Origin: an uncultured Spirochaetia bacterium
GTDB lineage: Bacteria > Spirochaetota > CALGPD01
DNA: 42,111 nucleotides
Direction of reading: 5' to 3'
Assembly: GCA_937960625.1 (NCBI GenBank)
Contig: CALGPD010000273.1
Span: 1 to 42,111, forward strand
The notes beneath the pieces were generated by a model. That model was not told the DNA's origin, did no database searches, and worked only from the letters and a program-made list of their open reading frames with translations. The position numbers and the translations under genes are program-made. Below are positions 25,310-33,844 of the stretch, one piece after another. Numbering within the stretch: the stretch's first letter is position 1; every line of letters begins with the position of its first letter.

Positions 25310-25338
25310 TTGACTTTGAATAAGAGAAAATGTAAAAT
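25310..25338 (+). promoter_or_regulatory. Promoter of the floA operon
   Basis: TTGACT (25310-25315), 17-base spacer, TAAAAT (25333-25338). The leader to the ATG at 25376 is about 30 bases. Confidence 0.55.
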
Positions 25339-25375
25339 AATATAACTTATTTCAACTACCGTTATTGGAGGAAAA

Positions 25376-26395
25376 ATGGAATTTATACTAGCTTTTACAG
25401 AAGACCCTAACCTTGGCCTATGGCTTTTATTAGCAGGAGGCGCAATTTTATTTTTATTAGTGTTTTTCTGGCTTGTTCCAATCCGTTTATGGATTGCAGC
25501 TGTTGCCAGTGGTGTTAAGATAAACCCTTTTACTCCTTTAATGATGAGAATAAGGCGCATAACCCCTTCAATTATTGTTAACGCATTAATTAAAGCAGCT
25601 AAAGCCGGTGTAGAAACAAAAAGAAATGACCTTGAAGCTCATTATCTTGCAGGCGGAAACGTTGATATTGTAGTCAACGCTTTAATTGCCGCGGACAAAG
25701 CAAACATCCAGCTTAACTTTTCAAAAGCAGCTGCAATTGACCTTGCGGGGAGAAACGTTTTGGAAGCTGTAAAAATGAGCGTAAAACCAAAAGTTATCCA
25801 AACGCCTTTGGTAGCCGCGGTTGCTAAGGACGGTATTCAGGTTAAAGCAATCTCGCGTGTAACTGTTAGAACGAATATTGAGAAACTCGTTGGCGGAGCC
25901 GGAGAAGAAACCGTTATTGCCCGAGTAGGAGAAGGTATAGTTACTACAATCGGTTCATCCGAAACGCACAAAGACGTACTTGAAAATCCTGATAGAATTT
26001 CAAGAACAGTATTGGATAAAGGCCTTGATGCCGGAACAGCGTTTGAAATACTATCAATAGATATTGCAGACGTTGATGTAGGTGAAAACATTGGTGCTAA
26101 ACTACAGACTGATCAGGCAGAAGCTGATAAAAAAATAGCTCAGGCAAAAGCAGAAGAAAGAAGAGCTATGGCTTTTGCTCAAGAACAAGAAATGAAAGCA
26201 CGCGTTCAGGAAATGCGCGCCAAAGTAGTTGAAGCAGAAGCTGAAATTCCAAAAGCAATTGCCGAAGCGTTTAAACAAGGCAATTTAGGCGTGTTGGATT
26301 ATTATAACATGAAAAACATCGTTGCCGATACTGAAATGAGGGATTCAATATCCAAAGGATTAGGCAAAGATAAAAAAAATAATCCCGAGGGATAG
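25376..26395 (+). CDS. floA: FloA flotillin-like membrane scaffold
   Basis: Bacterial flotillin of the FloA (YqfA) type. It organises functional membrane microdomains and clusters signalling, secretion and protease complexes. A single hydrophobic hairpin at about 16-36 inserts in the membrane. The SPFH/band 7 domain follows (about 50-230), with the FloA-specific stretches YLAGGNVDIVVNALIAADKA and VKPKVIQTP. A Glu/Ala-rich coiled coil (about 235-300) drives oligomerisation (QAEADKKIAQAKAEERRAMA). Length 339 is close to the 331 of B. subtilis. GGAGG precedes the ATG. The usual partner NfeD is absent; instead a coiled-coil membrane protein and a PPC lipoprotein follow. Confidence 0.94.
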   Translation: MEFILAFTEDPNLGLWLLLAGGAILFLLVFFWLVPIRLWIAAVASGVKINPFTPLMMRIRRITPSIIVNALIKAAKAGVETKRNDLEAHYLAGGNVDIVVNALIAADKANIQLNFSKAAAIDLAGRNVLEAVKMSVKPKVIQTPLVAAVAKDGIQVKAISRVTVRTNIEKLVGGAGEETVIARVGEGIVTTIGSSETHKDVLENPDRISRTVLDKGLDAGTAFEILSIDIADVDVGENIGAKLQTDQAEADKKIAQAKAEERRAMAFAQEQEMKARVQEMRAKVVEAEAEIPKAIAEAFKQGNLGVLDYYNMKNIVADTEMRDSISKGLGKDKKNNPEG

Positions 26396-26405
26396 TGTTT
26401 AAAAA

Positions 26406-26948
26406 ATGGATTCAGAAGTATTTATAAAAATAGTTCTCATTATTATTGGGCTTTTTGTATGGTTGACAGCTAAAGCGAGTAAAAAAGCTAAAAATCAGGC
26501 TTTAGAAGATACTGAAAACCAGAATGCTGCGCGCACACTTGAATATAAATTCGTTTTTGAAGAAGACGATGAAAGAGATTTGGATTCTGATGATAAGGAA
26601 AAAATTGATTTTGACAGGGAAATGATTGATAAAAAAGAAACCCGTATGAGTGAAATTGAAAAAACTCTTATCGAAAAGAACGAAAATCTCAGAAAGCAGG
26701 AAACAGAAATCAGCAGGCTTCAAAAGATTGCGGATTCCAAAAAGAAATACAAGCTGAATAAAATTAAAAAATCAAAAAAAGATTTTTTATTTGATAATTT
26801 TGAGGATACTGAAATATCAGATTTATCTTTAGAACAAACTGAAGAAATAAAAAAATTCGATTTAGATTTTACTCCGGAAAATTTACTTAACGGAATAATT
26901 TTTAAAGAGATTCTAGAAAGAAGAGGAAGGAAAAATTCATTCCGGTAA
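26406..26948 (+). CDS. Membrane-anchored coiled-coil protein in the floA operon
   Basis: Unrecognised 180-residue protein. An N-terminal transmembrane helix (about 5-22) is followed by a long highly charged cytoplasmic region with predicted coiled coil (about 70-125; MIDKKETRMSEIEKTLIEKN and onwards). The tail carries acidic patches (DFLFDNFEDTEISDL) and ends LLNGIIFKEILERRG, a short helix that could be a binding motif. GAGGG precedes the ATG, 10 bases after the floA stop. Position and topology suggest a flotillin partner, as with the small gene that follows floA in some Firmicutes, but no sequence similarity supports homology. Confidence 0.7.
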   Translation: MDSEVFIKIVLIIIGLFVWLTAKASKKAKNQALEDTENQNAARTLEYKFVFEEDDERDLDSDDKEKIDFDREMIDKKETRMSEIEKTLIEKNENLRKQETEISRLQKIADSKKKYKLNKIKKSKKDFLFDNFEDTEISDLSLEQTEEIKKFDLDFTPENLLNGIIFKEILERRGRKNSFR

Positions 26949-26955
26949 GAGTGTT

Positions 26956-28704
26956 ATGAAAAAAACAATTATTGCTTTATGTACATTAATCATTTTGGTT
27001 TTACAAGCGTGTTCATCATCTTCATTTACTGAAAGTGAAAGTAATGATAATTTTAAAAACGCTCAGGAAATTTCTGTTAACAGTACAGTAAAAGGTAATT
27101 TTAAATCAAAAGATGATACGGATTATTTTAAACTCGATTTAAAAAACAAAAAACCGGGGAATGAATTAATAAAAATTACATTGTCCGGTATCAGGGGTAT
27201 ATCATGCAGGATTAGCATATACAACGAAAAAACAAAGTTAATTCTTTCTGCTGCTGATTTCTTTGTAAATCAAAAAGAAACTATTGCAAATTTTAAACCT
27301 GAAAAACAAATTTACTATATAAAAGTATCCATTGAAAAAATTAAAGGAAGGTTAAACTTTCCATCAAATGATTATATTTTAAAAATTTCGACTTACAGCA
27401 AAAGCAAAATAGAACATGAACCCAATAACAATTTCAATCAGGCTCAGGACATAACAAAGTATAAAAAAATCACAGGATATTTCAGTCCGTTCTTTTCATC
27501 AGTTTTTAATAGAAACATTTATAAATCACTGAAAACTTATGTTGAAAAAACTAAAAATCGAGAAGTAAATCTCAGCAAGTTAATGAAATACGATATTGAT
27601 ATTTATAAAATCAGGTTACCGGAACAGGAAAAATATAATGCAAGTATTATTCTATCATCATCCGAAAACGTAAACGTTGTTTTATTCCTGTTAAATAACA
27701 CAGGGGAAGTAATAGAGTTAAGAAACAACCATGGTTTCGGCAGCGGCGAAGGAATATCCAATTTAACCCTTATGGGCGGCAAAACTTACTACGTTGTGGT
27801 GGCAGGTTATGAGCGGACTATCAACTTTAATCCCTTAAATGATACATATACGCTTGAATATAAAACCAGTACTTTTGCAAGCGATCAGGAAACAGAACCA
27901 AACAACAATAGATTTACCGCTACTTCTATAGTAAGCGCGACGACAAAAGGTTATCTAAGCCCTGTTAAAGATCAGGATTGGTATAAACTAACTATTACAC
28001 CGGTATTAATGCGGGCAATGGATAAAAATTATACCGGATATTTAAACAACAAGAATGCGACACAAGTCGGGCAGCGGCCTGATATGATTATGACAGTAAA
28101 ACTAAAAAGTATTCCTAAAATTGATTTAATGTTTGAAATAACCGATGAATACGGCCAATTATTAAAAAAAGTTGACAGCCTGAAAGCCGGTGAGCAAGAA
28201 ACCATGATTAATTTCAACGTTTCATTCGGCAAAATATATTATATCGTTGTTAAAGGCGCGCCTTCCAATATTAAAGAGAGTTTTAAAAAGCAATATGAAC
28301 TAAATATATCTTTTAGGGATAAAATGCAGAATGAAGAAGCAGAACCTAATGATATTAAAACCATGAATATTAACCCTGCCAATCAGGTAAAAGTCGGCGG
28401 AGGAATAAACGGTTATATGAGTCCGGCAAATGACGTTGATTATATATACGTTACCATTAATATACCTGGAAAATATCTAGTAGAGGTAACCGGAGTTCCG
28501 GGAATAAAATTCCGCATAGATGTTTACGACCCTGAAGATTTTTCTATAGGCGTTGGTGTATCAAAAAAAGAGGGAAAAGCAGCATCGCTAAAGAAAATAA
28601 TCAGTTCAACGGGGATTCACTACATTGTAATTAGAAACATCTCAGCTAAAAAGAAGTTTAATGATAAAACGCGTTATTTTTTAAGTGTGAAAAAATTAGA
28701 ATAG
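26956..28704 (+). CDS. Lipoprotein with four PPC-type beta domains
   Basis: Lipoprotein with lipobox LQAC (Cys19) and an otherwise all-beta periplasmic or surface body. It is built of four prepeptidase C-terminal (PPC)-like repeats. Each opens with an acidic-Asn motif and a later D-x-D-(Y/W) strand: ESNDNFKNA with DDTDYFKL (from 26), EPNNNFNQA (from 154), EPNNNRFTA with KDQDWYKL (from 314), and EPNDI with NDVDYIYV (from 463). Each repeat also has a G-(Y/N)-(L/M/F)-SP or GNF turn. PPC domains usually accompany secreted proteases as folding or binding modules; here there is no catalytic domain. It begins eight bases after the coiled-coil gene, in the floA operon. Binding role inferred. Confidence 0.75.
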   Translation: MKKTIIALCTLIILVLQACSSSSFTESESNDNFKNAQEISVNSTVKGNFKSKDDTDYFKLDLKNKKPGNELIKITLSGIRGISCRISIYNEKTKLILSAADFFVNQKETIANFKPEKQIYYIKVSIEKIKGRLNFPSNDYILKISTYSKSKIEHEPNNNFNQAQDITKYKKITGYFSPFFSSVFNRNIYKSLKTYVEKTKNREVNLSKLMKYDIDIYKIRLPEQEKYNASIILSSSENVNVVLFLLNNTGEVIELRNNHGFGSGEGISNLTLMGGKTYYVVVAGYERTINFNPLNDTYTLEYKTSTFASDQETEPNNNRFTATSIVSATTKGYLSPVKDQDWYKLTITPVLMRAMDKNYTGYLNNKNATQVGQRPDMIMTVKLKSIPKIDLMFEITDEYGQLLKKVDSLKAGEQETMINFNVSFGKIYYIVVKGAPSNIKESFKKQYELNISFRDKMQNEEAEPNDIKTMNINPANQVKVGGGINGYMSPANDVDYIYVTINIPGKYLVEVTGVPGIKFRIDVYDPEDFSIGVGVSKKEGKAASLKKIISSTGIHYIVIRNISAKKKFNDKTRYFLSVKKLE

Positions 28705-28712
28705 TAAAACAA

Positions 28713-29228
28713 TTATTTCTGCTTAATCAACGAATAAATATTTCTAACCTGATTTAAACCAATATCCTTTTGAAACAAAACGGGTAGATTATCAATAGGG
28801 GAAAGTAAAAATTTTATTTTTTCTAATGCTTTTTGAATTATTTCTTCATGGTCAAAAGCCATTTCGGGTAAATCATTGATATCAAACAAGCTTGCCTTTG
28901 CAGCGTCGTCTCCGGCTTTAAAATCAAAATCACCGGGAATAACAGTAAGATACGAAGCTGAAATAACCCACCCTCTCGGGTCTCTTTCCGGGTTTGAGTT
29001 AACAGAAACGAGAAGTATATCTTTGCTTAGTTTTATTCCGGTTTCTTCTTCCAGCTCGCGTAATGCAGCATGCTCGCTTAATTCACCTTGGTCAACAAAA
29101 CCACCGGGTAATGCCCATTTACCTTTAAAAGGCTCATGCCCCCGTTCTATAAGGAGAATTTTAAACGCGTTGTCCTTATAATTAAAGACAACGCAATCTA
29201 CGGTAAACGAAGGTTTTTCGTAATTCAT
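28713..29228 (-). CDS. Nudix hydrolase (ADP-ribose pyrophosphatase-like)
   Basis: Cytoplasmic pyrophosphohydrolase of the COG1051 group. The Nudix box is complete: GGFVDQGELSEHAALREL followed by EEETGI at about 42-65, giving the G-x5-E-x7-REUxEExGU pattern. FTVDCVVFNYKD at the start and RGHEPFKGKWALPGG before the box are typical of NrtR/ADP-ribose-pyrophosphatase-like proteins. There is no C-terminal winged helix, so it is an enzyme and not a repressor. Length 171. It starts three bases after the stop of the upstream lipoprotein gene and is probably co-transcribed. Substrate not certain: ADP-ribose, or other nucleoside diphosphate derivatives. Confidence 0.85.
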   Translation of the reverse strand: MNYEKPSFTVDCVVFNYKDNAFKILLIERGHEPFKGKWALPGGFVDQGELSEHAALRELEEETGIKLSKDILLVSVNSNPERDPRGWVISASYLTVIPGDFDFKAGDDAAKASLFDINDLPEMAFDHEEIIQKALEKIKFLLSPIDNLPVLFQKDIGLNQVRNIYSLIKQK

Positions 29229-29231
29229 TTA

Positions 29232-30473
29232 TTATTTAGTTTTGGATTTTTCCGCGTCTTTTTCTTCAGCGGTTTTAAAATAATCTTCATTGATAATAAT
29301 AACGTGTCTGCCTTTTAATCTGTTAAAAAGCTTTGCCATCATTTTCTGAGCATTTCTTTGTTTAAGCTGTCTTGAAATATAATTTTTAACTTCAGCATTA
29401 AATTTAGGAGCATTCTTACTCTTTGCTTTAAGCTTATTATACATTGCTTTTATCTCTTTATCACTTGGAGCAGGGATTTTACCCTCAATTTTCTTCATCA
29501 TATAAATTTTTGAAAGTGAGGAACGCATAACTGATTCCATAAAAAACTTGCCATCAGGAGTTTTATCAAAACCTTTTTTAATTGCATGTAAATAAACCAT
29601 CCACTGTCTTTCCTGCTGCTGCCACATTAGCTTTCGATAAGATTTTTGAGTCTTTTTGCTTTTCATATACTTTTCAAGTTTATCTTTTCCAGCATTAATA
29701 AAAACTAAAAACTGAACGTCTTTTTCAACAGTTTTAGCGCTAATCACTTTTTTATTAAATTTCATAAGCCAGAATTTATTTTTAGCATCAGACATTATTT
29801 TATTTAACGGAATTTTGGCATTAATATATTTGTCTATAAGTTTATCCTCAAGGTCATCATTCTTGATTAATTTATTTTCCTGTCTAATCTTTTCAATATA
29901 TTCCATTGTAAGTTTATTAATTAAAAACTGTTTATGTAAGCGTAATAATCCAAGACGCCTTTTGTTCCATTTAAATTTCTTCAAACGTTTAATAATCCGA
30001 GCTACTCTTGCTTCAGGACGCTGGCTTAAATCTTTATAAAACTGCTTTAACGCGGCATCATCGGGTTCTTTATATTTTGAATGAGCTTTATGATAAATAG
30101 AATATTGAACAAGGCCCAATTTGCTAAAATATTCTTTTGCTTTTTCATAAATTTTCGGGTCTTTAAAGACATCGAGTTTTTTTATGTATTTAATAAAAAG
30201 AAGTTTAGGAAGAAATTGATTGTTAAAGTATTTTTTCATCGCATCTTTATCATCTCTAAGCAATTCCTGTCTTCCTGAAGGATAATTTATTTTAATATGA
30301 TACGCATATTCTTTTTGAAACTTACTGATTGGAATCTCTTTTCCGTCAATTGTGCACACAGAAGTTTTACCCGGTTTGTTTGTATTATTATCTCCACTTT
30401 GTTTTCCGCCACAATTTATAAAGCCTAAAATGGTTATAAAAACTATTATTAAAATAATTTTATAATTTTTCAT
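29232..30473 (-). CDS. Lipoprotein with SurA-N-like helical domain
   Basis: Lipoprotein, lipid on the Cys of GFINC (about residue 19-21), then a GGKQSGDNN tether. It continues into CTIDGKEIPISKFQKEY and a helical segment with LLFIKYIKKLDVFKDPKIYE. This is the pattern of the SurA/PrsA/parvulin N-terminal chaperone domain (an 'I-D-G-x-x-I' strand plus helices with sequence-distant partners). No parvulin isomerase domain is seen. The rest is Lys-rich helix to the end, and the chain is strongly basic. I choose ATG 30473 because AAGGG lies six bases before it; ATG 30479 abuts that site. Likely a periplasmic folding factor or a substrate-holding protein, by inference. Confidence 0.66.
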   Translation of the reverse strand: MKNYKIILIIVFITILGFINCGGKQSGDNNTNKPGKTSVCTIDGKEIPISKFQKEYAYHIKINYPSGRQELLRDDKDAMKKYFNNQFLPKLLFIKYIKKLDVFKDPKIYEKAKEYFSKLGLVQYSIYHKAHSKYKEPDDAALKQFYKDLSQRPEARVARIIKRLKKFKWNKRRLGLLRLHKQFLINKLTMEYIEKIRQENKLIKNDDLEDKLIDKYINAKIPLNKIMSDAKNKFWLMKFNKKVISAKTVEKDVQFLVFINAGKDKLEKYMKSKKTQKSYRKLMWQQQERQWMVYLHAIKKGFDKTPDGKFFMESVMRSSLSKIYMMKKIEGKIPAPSDKEIKAMYNKLKAKSKNAPKFNAEVKNYISRQLKQRNAQKMMAKLFNRLKGRHVIIINEDYFKTAEEKDAEKSKTK

Positions 30474-30514
30474 ATTCATCCCTTTTCATGTATTTATTAT
30501 TTAAAATTACATTG

Positions 30515-30543
30515 AATTTATTTAACTATTAAATAAAGGTCAA
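30515..30543 (-). promoter_or_regulatory. Promoter of the SurA-N-like lipoprotein and Nudix operon
   Basis: Minus strand TTGACC (30543-30538), 17-base spacer, TAAATT (30520-30515), about 35 bases before the ATG at 30473. Confidence 0.45.
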
Positions 30544-30552
30544 TAAAGAATC

Positions 30553-30825
30553 CTAATTTTTGGAATAGCTGTTATAATAAAGAAATTGCTCTAAACGTTG
30601 AATACGTTTTTCCTGTTCTTTTACTATATCAACGAAATTTTTCAGTTTATTAAATACTTTTCCTTCAAGCGCAGTGACTTTATCCAGTAATAATTGAATA
30701 TTTTCATCAGTTTTTAATACTTCAAAGTTTGTCTTTTTTAATATCGATGATATTTCATATATCAAATCTAATTTTTCATTTAGAGATAATAAAAAATCGG
30801 ATAGTTTATTTTCCTGATTTGCCAT
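30553..30825 (-). CDS. Small coiled-coil protein
   Basis: A 90-residue cytoplasmic protein made almost entirely of helix. It opens MANQENKLSDFLLSLNEKLD and ends with a heptad-like KEQEKRIQRLEQFLYY segment, suggesting a dimeric or trimeric coiled coil. There are no Cys residues, signal peptide or recognisable domain. The frame is open upstream to an ATG at 30924, but only the ATG at 30825 has a ribosome-binding site (AGGA seven bases before), so I take the shorter version. It precedes the lipoprotein/Nudix pair, which has its own promoter. Function unknown. Confidence 0.55.
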   Translation of the reverse strand: MANQENKLSDFLLSLNEKLDLIYEISSILKKTNFEVLKTDENIQLLLDKVTALEGKVFNKLKNFVDIVKEQEKRIQRLEQFLYYNSYSKN

Positions 30826-30961
30826 TAATAAATCCTGAATTGTTATAATTACATAATAACTATTCTTACTAACACTGTCAATTGAAATATCTTGCTCTTG
30901 TTTACAAATAATCCTAATTTTCATAAAATTAATATTGATTCAGGTAAAAACAACGAGCAAA

Positions 30962-30990
30962 TTGACTTTTTTATAAATTTTATTTAGTAA
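30962..30990 (+). promoter_or_regulatory. Possible promoter of the gltA operon
   Basis: TTGACT (30962-30967), 17-base spacer, TAGTAA (30985-30990). The -10 is weak; the leader would be about 60 bases to ATG 31056. Confidence 0.3.
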
Positions 30991-31055
30991 ATTTATAAAA
31001 ATTATATTTATTTTTAAATAACTAAAAAGATGAACAGTAAATATAGGGAGTTATT

Positions 31056-32360
31056 ATGTCCAATAAAAATGATGACACAGCAAAGTTAATTCTTGATAAT
31101 AAAGAATATGAATTACCCGTTATAAGGGGAACAGAAAAAGAAAAGGCTGTTGATATTTCTTCGCTGCGAAGTGAAACAGGCTACACCACACTGGATAACG
31201 GACTTGGGAATACCAGTTCATGTAAAAGCTCAATTACATACTTAAACGGTGAAAAAGGTATTCTACGATATAGAGGAATTCCTATTGAGCAATTAGCTGA
31301 AAAATCAACTTTTGTGGAAACAGCCTATTTATTAATACACGGGCATCTGCCTGATCAAAATGAGTTAAGGGATTTTTCAACAAATCTTACTAAACATTCA
31401 TTAATTCATGAAGGCATGAGGTCTTTCTATGACGGGTTTCCTCCAACCACGCATCCGATGGCCATACTGTCTTCAATGGTAGTGTCTTTATCAGGATACC
31501 ATCCTGAACTCATTGAAGTTAACCCTGCACCCGAAACAGTAGATATGATTATAACTGAACTTTTAGCAAAAATGAGAACTATAGCAGCATATGCTTACAG
31601 AAAGTCTGTTGGACTGCCAATAGTATATCCGAAAAGACATTTTCCATATGTTAAAAATTTCTTACACATGATGTTTTCAAACCCTCTTGATGATATTGAG
31701 ATTGAAGATGAGATGATACGCGCAATGAATGTTATTTTTATACTTCACTCGGACCACGAACAAAACTGTTCAACATCTGCTGTAAGACTGGTAGGTTCAA
31801 GTAAAGCAAACCTTTTTGCGTCTATTGCAGCAGGTATTTGCGCATTATGGGGGCCGTTACATGGAGGCGCTAATCAATCAGTTATAGAAATGCTTCAAAG
31901 TATTCATGAACAAGGCTTAAAACCTAAACAAATACTTCAGCAGGCAAAAGATAAAGACAGCGGTTTTAAATTATTTGGATTCGGGCATAGAGTATATAAG
32001 AATTATGACCCTAGAGCCAAACTTATAAAAGCCCAATGCGATGCTTTATTAAACAAACTTAAAATTGATGACCCATTACTAGACATCGCGAAAGACCTTG
32101 AAGAGATTGCTCTTAAAGATCCTTACTTTATCGAAAGAAACCTTTATCCAAATGTTGATTTTTATTCAGGCATTATTCTAAGGGCAATCGGTATTCCTAC
32201 TGACATGTTTACAGTTATTTTTGCAATAGGAAGGTTACCAGGCTGGATAGCCCATTGGAAAGAATCAAGAGAATCTCCTGATTTCCGCATATGGAGGCCA
32301 AGACAGGTTTACATGGGTGAACGAGAAACAGATTTTAAACAGTTTTCTAAACGGAAATAA
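31056..32360 (+). CDS. gltA: Citrate synthase
   Basis: Condenses acetyl-CoA with oxaloacetate to citrate at the entry of the TCA cycle. The type II family is clear. SLRSETGYTTLDNGLGNT leads the fold, and YRGIPIEQLA is the usual 'GY.I..L' strand. Active-site elements are HSDHEQNCST, GPLHGGANQ and FGHRVYKNYDPRA, containing the two catalytic His and the Asp. WIAHWKE and the C-terminal RPRQVYMG complete the family pattern. Length 434 matches the 427 of E. coli. GGGAG precedes the ATG. It heads a five-gene run with mdh, a carbonic anhydrase, lgt and rluD. Confidence 0.96.
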   Translation: MSNKNDDTAKLILDNKEYELPVIRGTEKEKAVDISSLRSETGYTTLDNGLGNTSSCKSSITYLNGEKGILRYRGIPIEQLAEKSTFVETAYLLIHGHLPDQNELRDFSTNLTKHSLIHEGMRSFYDGFPPTTHPMAILSSMVVSLSGYHPELIEVNPAPETVDMIITELLAKMRTIAAYAYRKSVGLPIVYPKRHFPYVKNFLHMMFSNPLDDIEIEDEMIRAMNVIFILHSDHEQNCSTSAVRLVGSSKANLFASIAAGICALWGPLHGGANQSVIEMLQSIHEQGLKPKQILQQAKDKDSGFKLFGFGHRVYKNYDPRAKLIKAQCDALLNKLKIDDPLLDIAKDLEEIALKDPYFIERNLYPNVDFYSGIILRAIGIPTDMFTVIFAIGRLPGWIAHWKESRESPDFRIWRPRQVYMGERETDFKQFSKRK

Positions 32361-32399
32361 AATTTAGATAAAAAAAATTAATACTCATAGGAATGTAAG

Positions 32400-33329
32400 A
32401 TGAATAGAAATAAAATAACTATAGTCGGCGCAGGTAACGTTGGTTCTACTTGTGCATTTATCTGCGCTGTAAAAGAACTTGGGGATATTGTTCTTGTAGA
32501 TATTGACCCTGATATGCCGAAAGGCAAAGCTCTTGATATGATGCAATGCTCCCAAATTCTAAACTTTGATGTTAATATAACAGGAACAAATGATTATAAA
32601 AATACGGCTGATTCAGATGTTGTTATAATCACAGCAGGGCTTGCAAGAAAACCCGGTATGAGCCGGGAAGAGTTAAAGGAAAAAAACGCTCTTATTATTG
32701 GAAAAATAGCGCAGGAAGTTAGCAAAAACTCACCAAACGCAATAATTATAAACGTTACCAATCCCGTGGACATCTTAACTTATCACGCTTTAATGAAAAG
32801 CGGTTTTGATAAAACTAAAGTTATGGGACAGGCAGGAGTTTTAGATTCGGCAAGGTTTTCAACCTTTATCTCTATGGAAACAGGAGCCTCAAAACGTGAC
32901 ATAAGACCATTAGTACTTGGCGGCCATGGTGATACTATGGTACCCGCACCGGAATTAACAACCATTAACGGTATACCCGTTAATGCTTTTATTGAAAAAG
33001 ACAGAATAAATGAAATCGGCAAACGCACAGCAAAAGGCGGTGGCGAAATTGTATCACTATTAAAAACAGGCAGCGCTTACTATGCTCCTGCCGCAGCCAC
33101 AGCCGTTATGGCTGAAGCTATTCTTAGAGACCAGAAACGCGTTCTGCCTATATCCTGTTACCTTGACGGAGAATACGGACACAAAGGTTTATGCATAGGA
33201 GTACCGGCACTACTTGGAAGAAACGGTATTGAAAAGATATTTGAACTTGAACTTGATAAAGAAACAAAAGCACTTTTTGATAAGAGTGCTGAAATTTATA
33301 AAAACGGAATAAAGGGGCTGACAGAATGA
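32400..33329 (+). CDS. mdh: Malate dehydrogenase (LDH-like)
   Basis: Interconverts malate and oxaloacetate with NAD(H), supplying the neighbouring citrate synthase. The Rossmann motif is GAGNVG at 10-15, with Asp34 after the second strand favouring NAD. Substrate residues are Arg83 and Arg89 in LARKPGMSRE, Arg152 in DSARF and catalytic His176 in GGHGDTM. Arg83 in place of Gln marks malate rather than lactate specificity. Length 309 fits the tetrameric LDH-like MDH group of spirochaetes, Bacteroidetes and Chloroflexi. AGGA precedes the ATG. Starts 39 bases after gltA and overlaps the next gene by four bases (ATGA). Confidence 0.95.
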   Translation: MNRNKITIVGAGNVGSTCAFICAVKELGDIVLVDIDPDMPKGKALDMMQCSQILNFDVNITGTNDYKNTADSDVVIITAGLARKPGMSREELKEKNALIIGKIAQEVSKNSPNAIIINVTNPVDILTYHALMKSGFDKTKVMGQAGVLDSARFSTFISMETGASKRDIRPLVLGGHGDTMVPAPELTTINGIPVNAFIEKDRINEIGKRTAKGGGEIVSLLKTGSAYYAPAAATAVMAEAILRDQKRVLPISCYLDGEYGHKGLCIGVPALLGRNGIEKIFELELDKETKALFDKSAEIYKNGIKGLTE

Positions 33330-33844
33330 TTTTAGAATTTGACGGAGTATGTCCGGAAATCAATCAGACTGCTTATGTTGCTTCTACTGCAATTGCAGCG
33401 GGTAAAGTTCAACTTAAAAAAAATGCATCATTATTATTTAGCGCAAGTGCAAGAGGTGATGTAAACTACATTCATATTGGAAACAATTCCAATATACAGG
33501 ATAATGCAACACTGCATGTAACGCATTCTCATCCATGTATTATTGGAGATAACTGCGTTATAGGTCATAACGCAGTTGTACACGGTGCAACATTAGAAGA
33601 AAACGTTCTTGTTGGAATTCACGCAACGGTTTTAAGCGGAGTGAAAATTGGAAAAAATTCTATCGTTGCAGCGGGTTCATTAGTTGCAGAAAATCAGGAA
33701 ATTCCTGAAAACAGCATGGTAATGGGTTCTCCGGCAAAAGTAGTTCGTAAAACAACAGATGAAGAAATAAAAAATATTACTGAGATTGCCGCAAGATACG
33801 TAAATATAATGCAGCACTATAAGGCGATTGACAGCAACGGATAA
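33326..33844 (+). CDS. Gamma-class carbonic anhydrase-like protein
   Basis: Left-handed beta-helix trimer predicted to hydrate CO2 with a metal held by three His: His64 in ATLHVTH, His81 in IGHNAVVHG and His86 in the same motif. The hexapeptide repeats are visible through 30-125 (IGNNSNIQDN, IGDNCVIGHN, ENVLVGIHA, GKNSIVAAGS). A C-terminal helix (PAKVVRKTTDEEIKN) closes the subunit. It is the YrdA/PaaY/Cam group, in which several members have weak or redox-dependent activity. VLVGIHATVL has His where Gly or Met-Gly is usual. It overlaps mdh and abuts lgt, so it belongs to the operon; bicarbonate supply to carboxylation is possible. Confidence 0.88.
   Translation: MILEFDGVCPEINQTAYVASTAIAAGKVQLKKNASLLFSASARGDVNYIHIGNNSNIQDNATLHVTHSHPCIIGDNCVIGHNAVVHGATLEENVLVGIHATVLSGVKIGKNSIVAAGSLVAENQEIPENSMVMGSPAKVVRKTTDEEIKNITEIAARYVNIMQHYKAIDSNG

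Noticed and set aside
25231..25560. Open frame on the minus strand across the floA promoter and start
   Set aside because: It would cover a near-consensus promoter and the start of a clear floA gene, and its translation shows nothing recognisable.
28713..29228. NrtR-type Nudix transcription regulator
   Set aside because: The protein ends soon after the Nudix domain, without the C-terminal winged helix of NrtR, and the Nudix box is fully catalytic.
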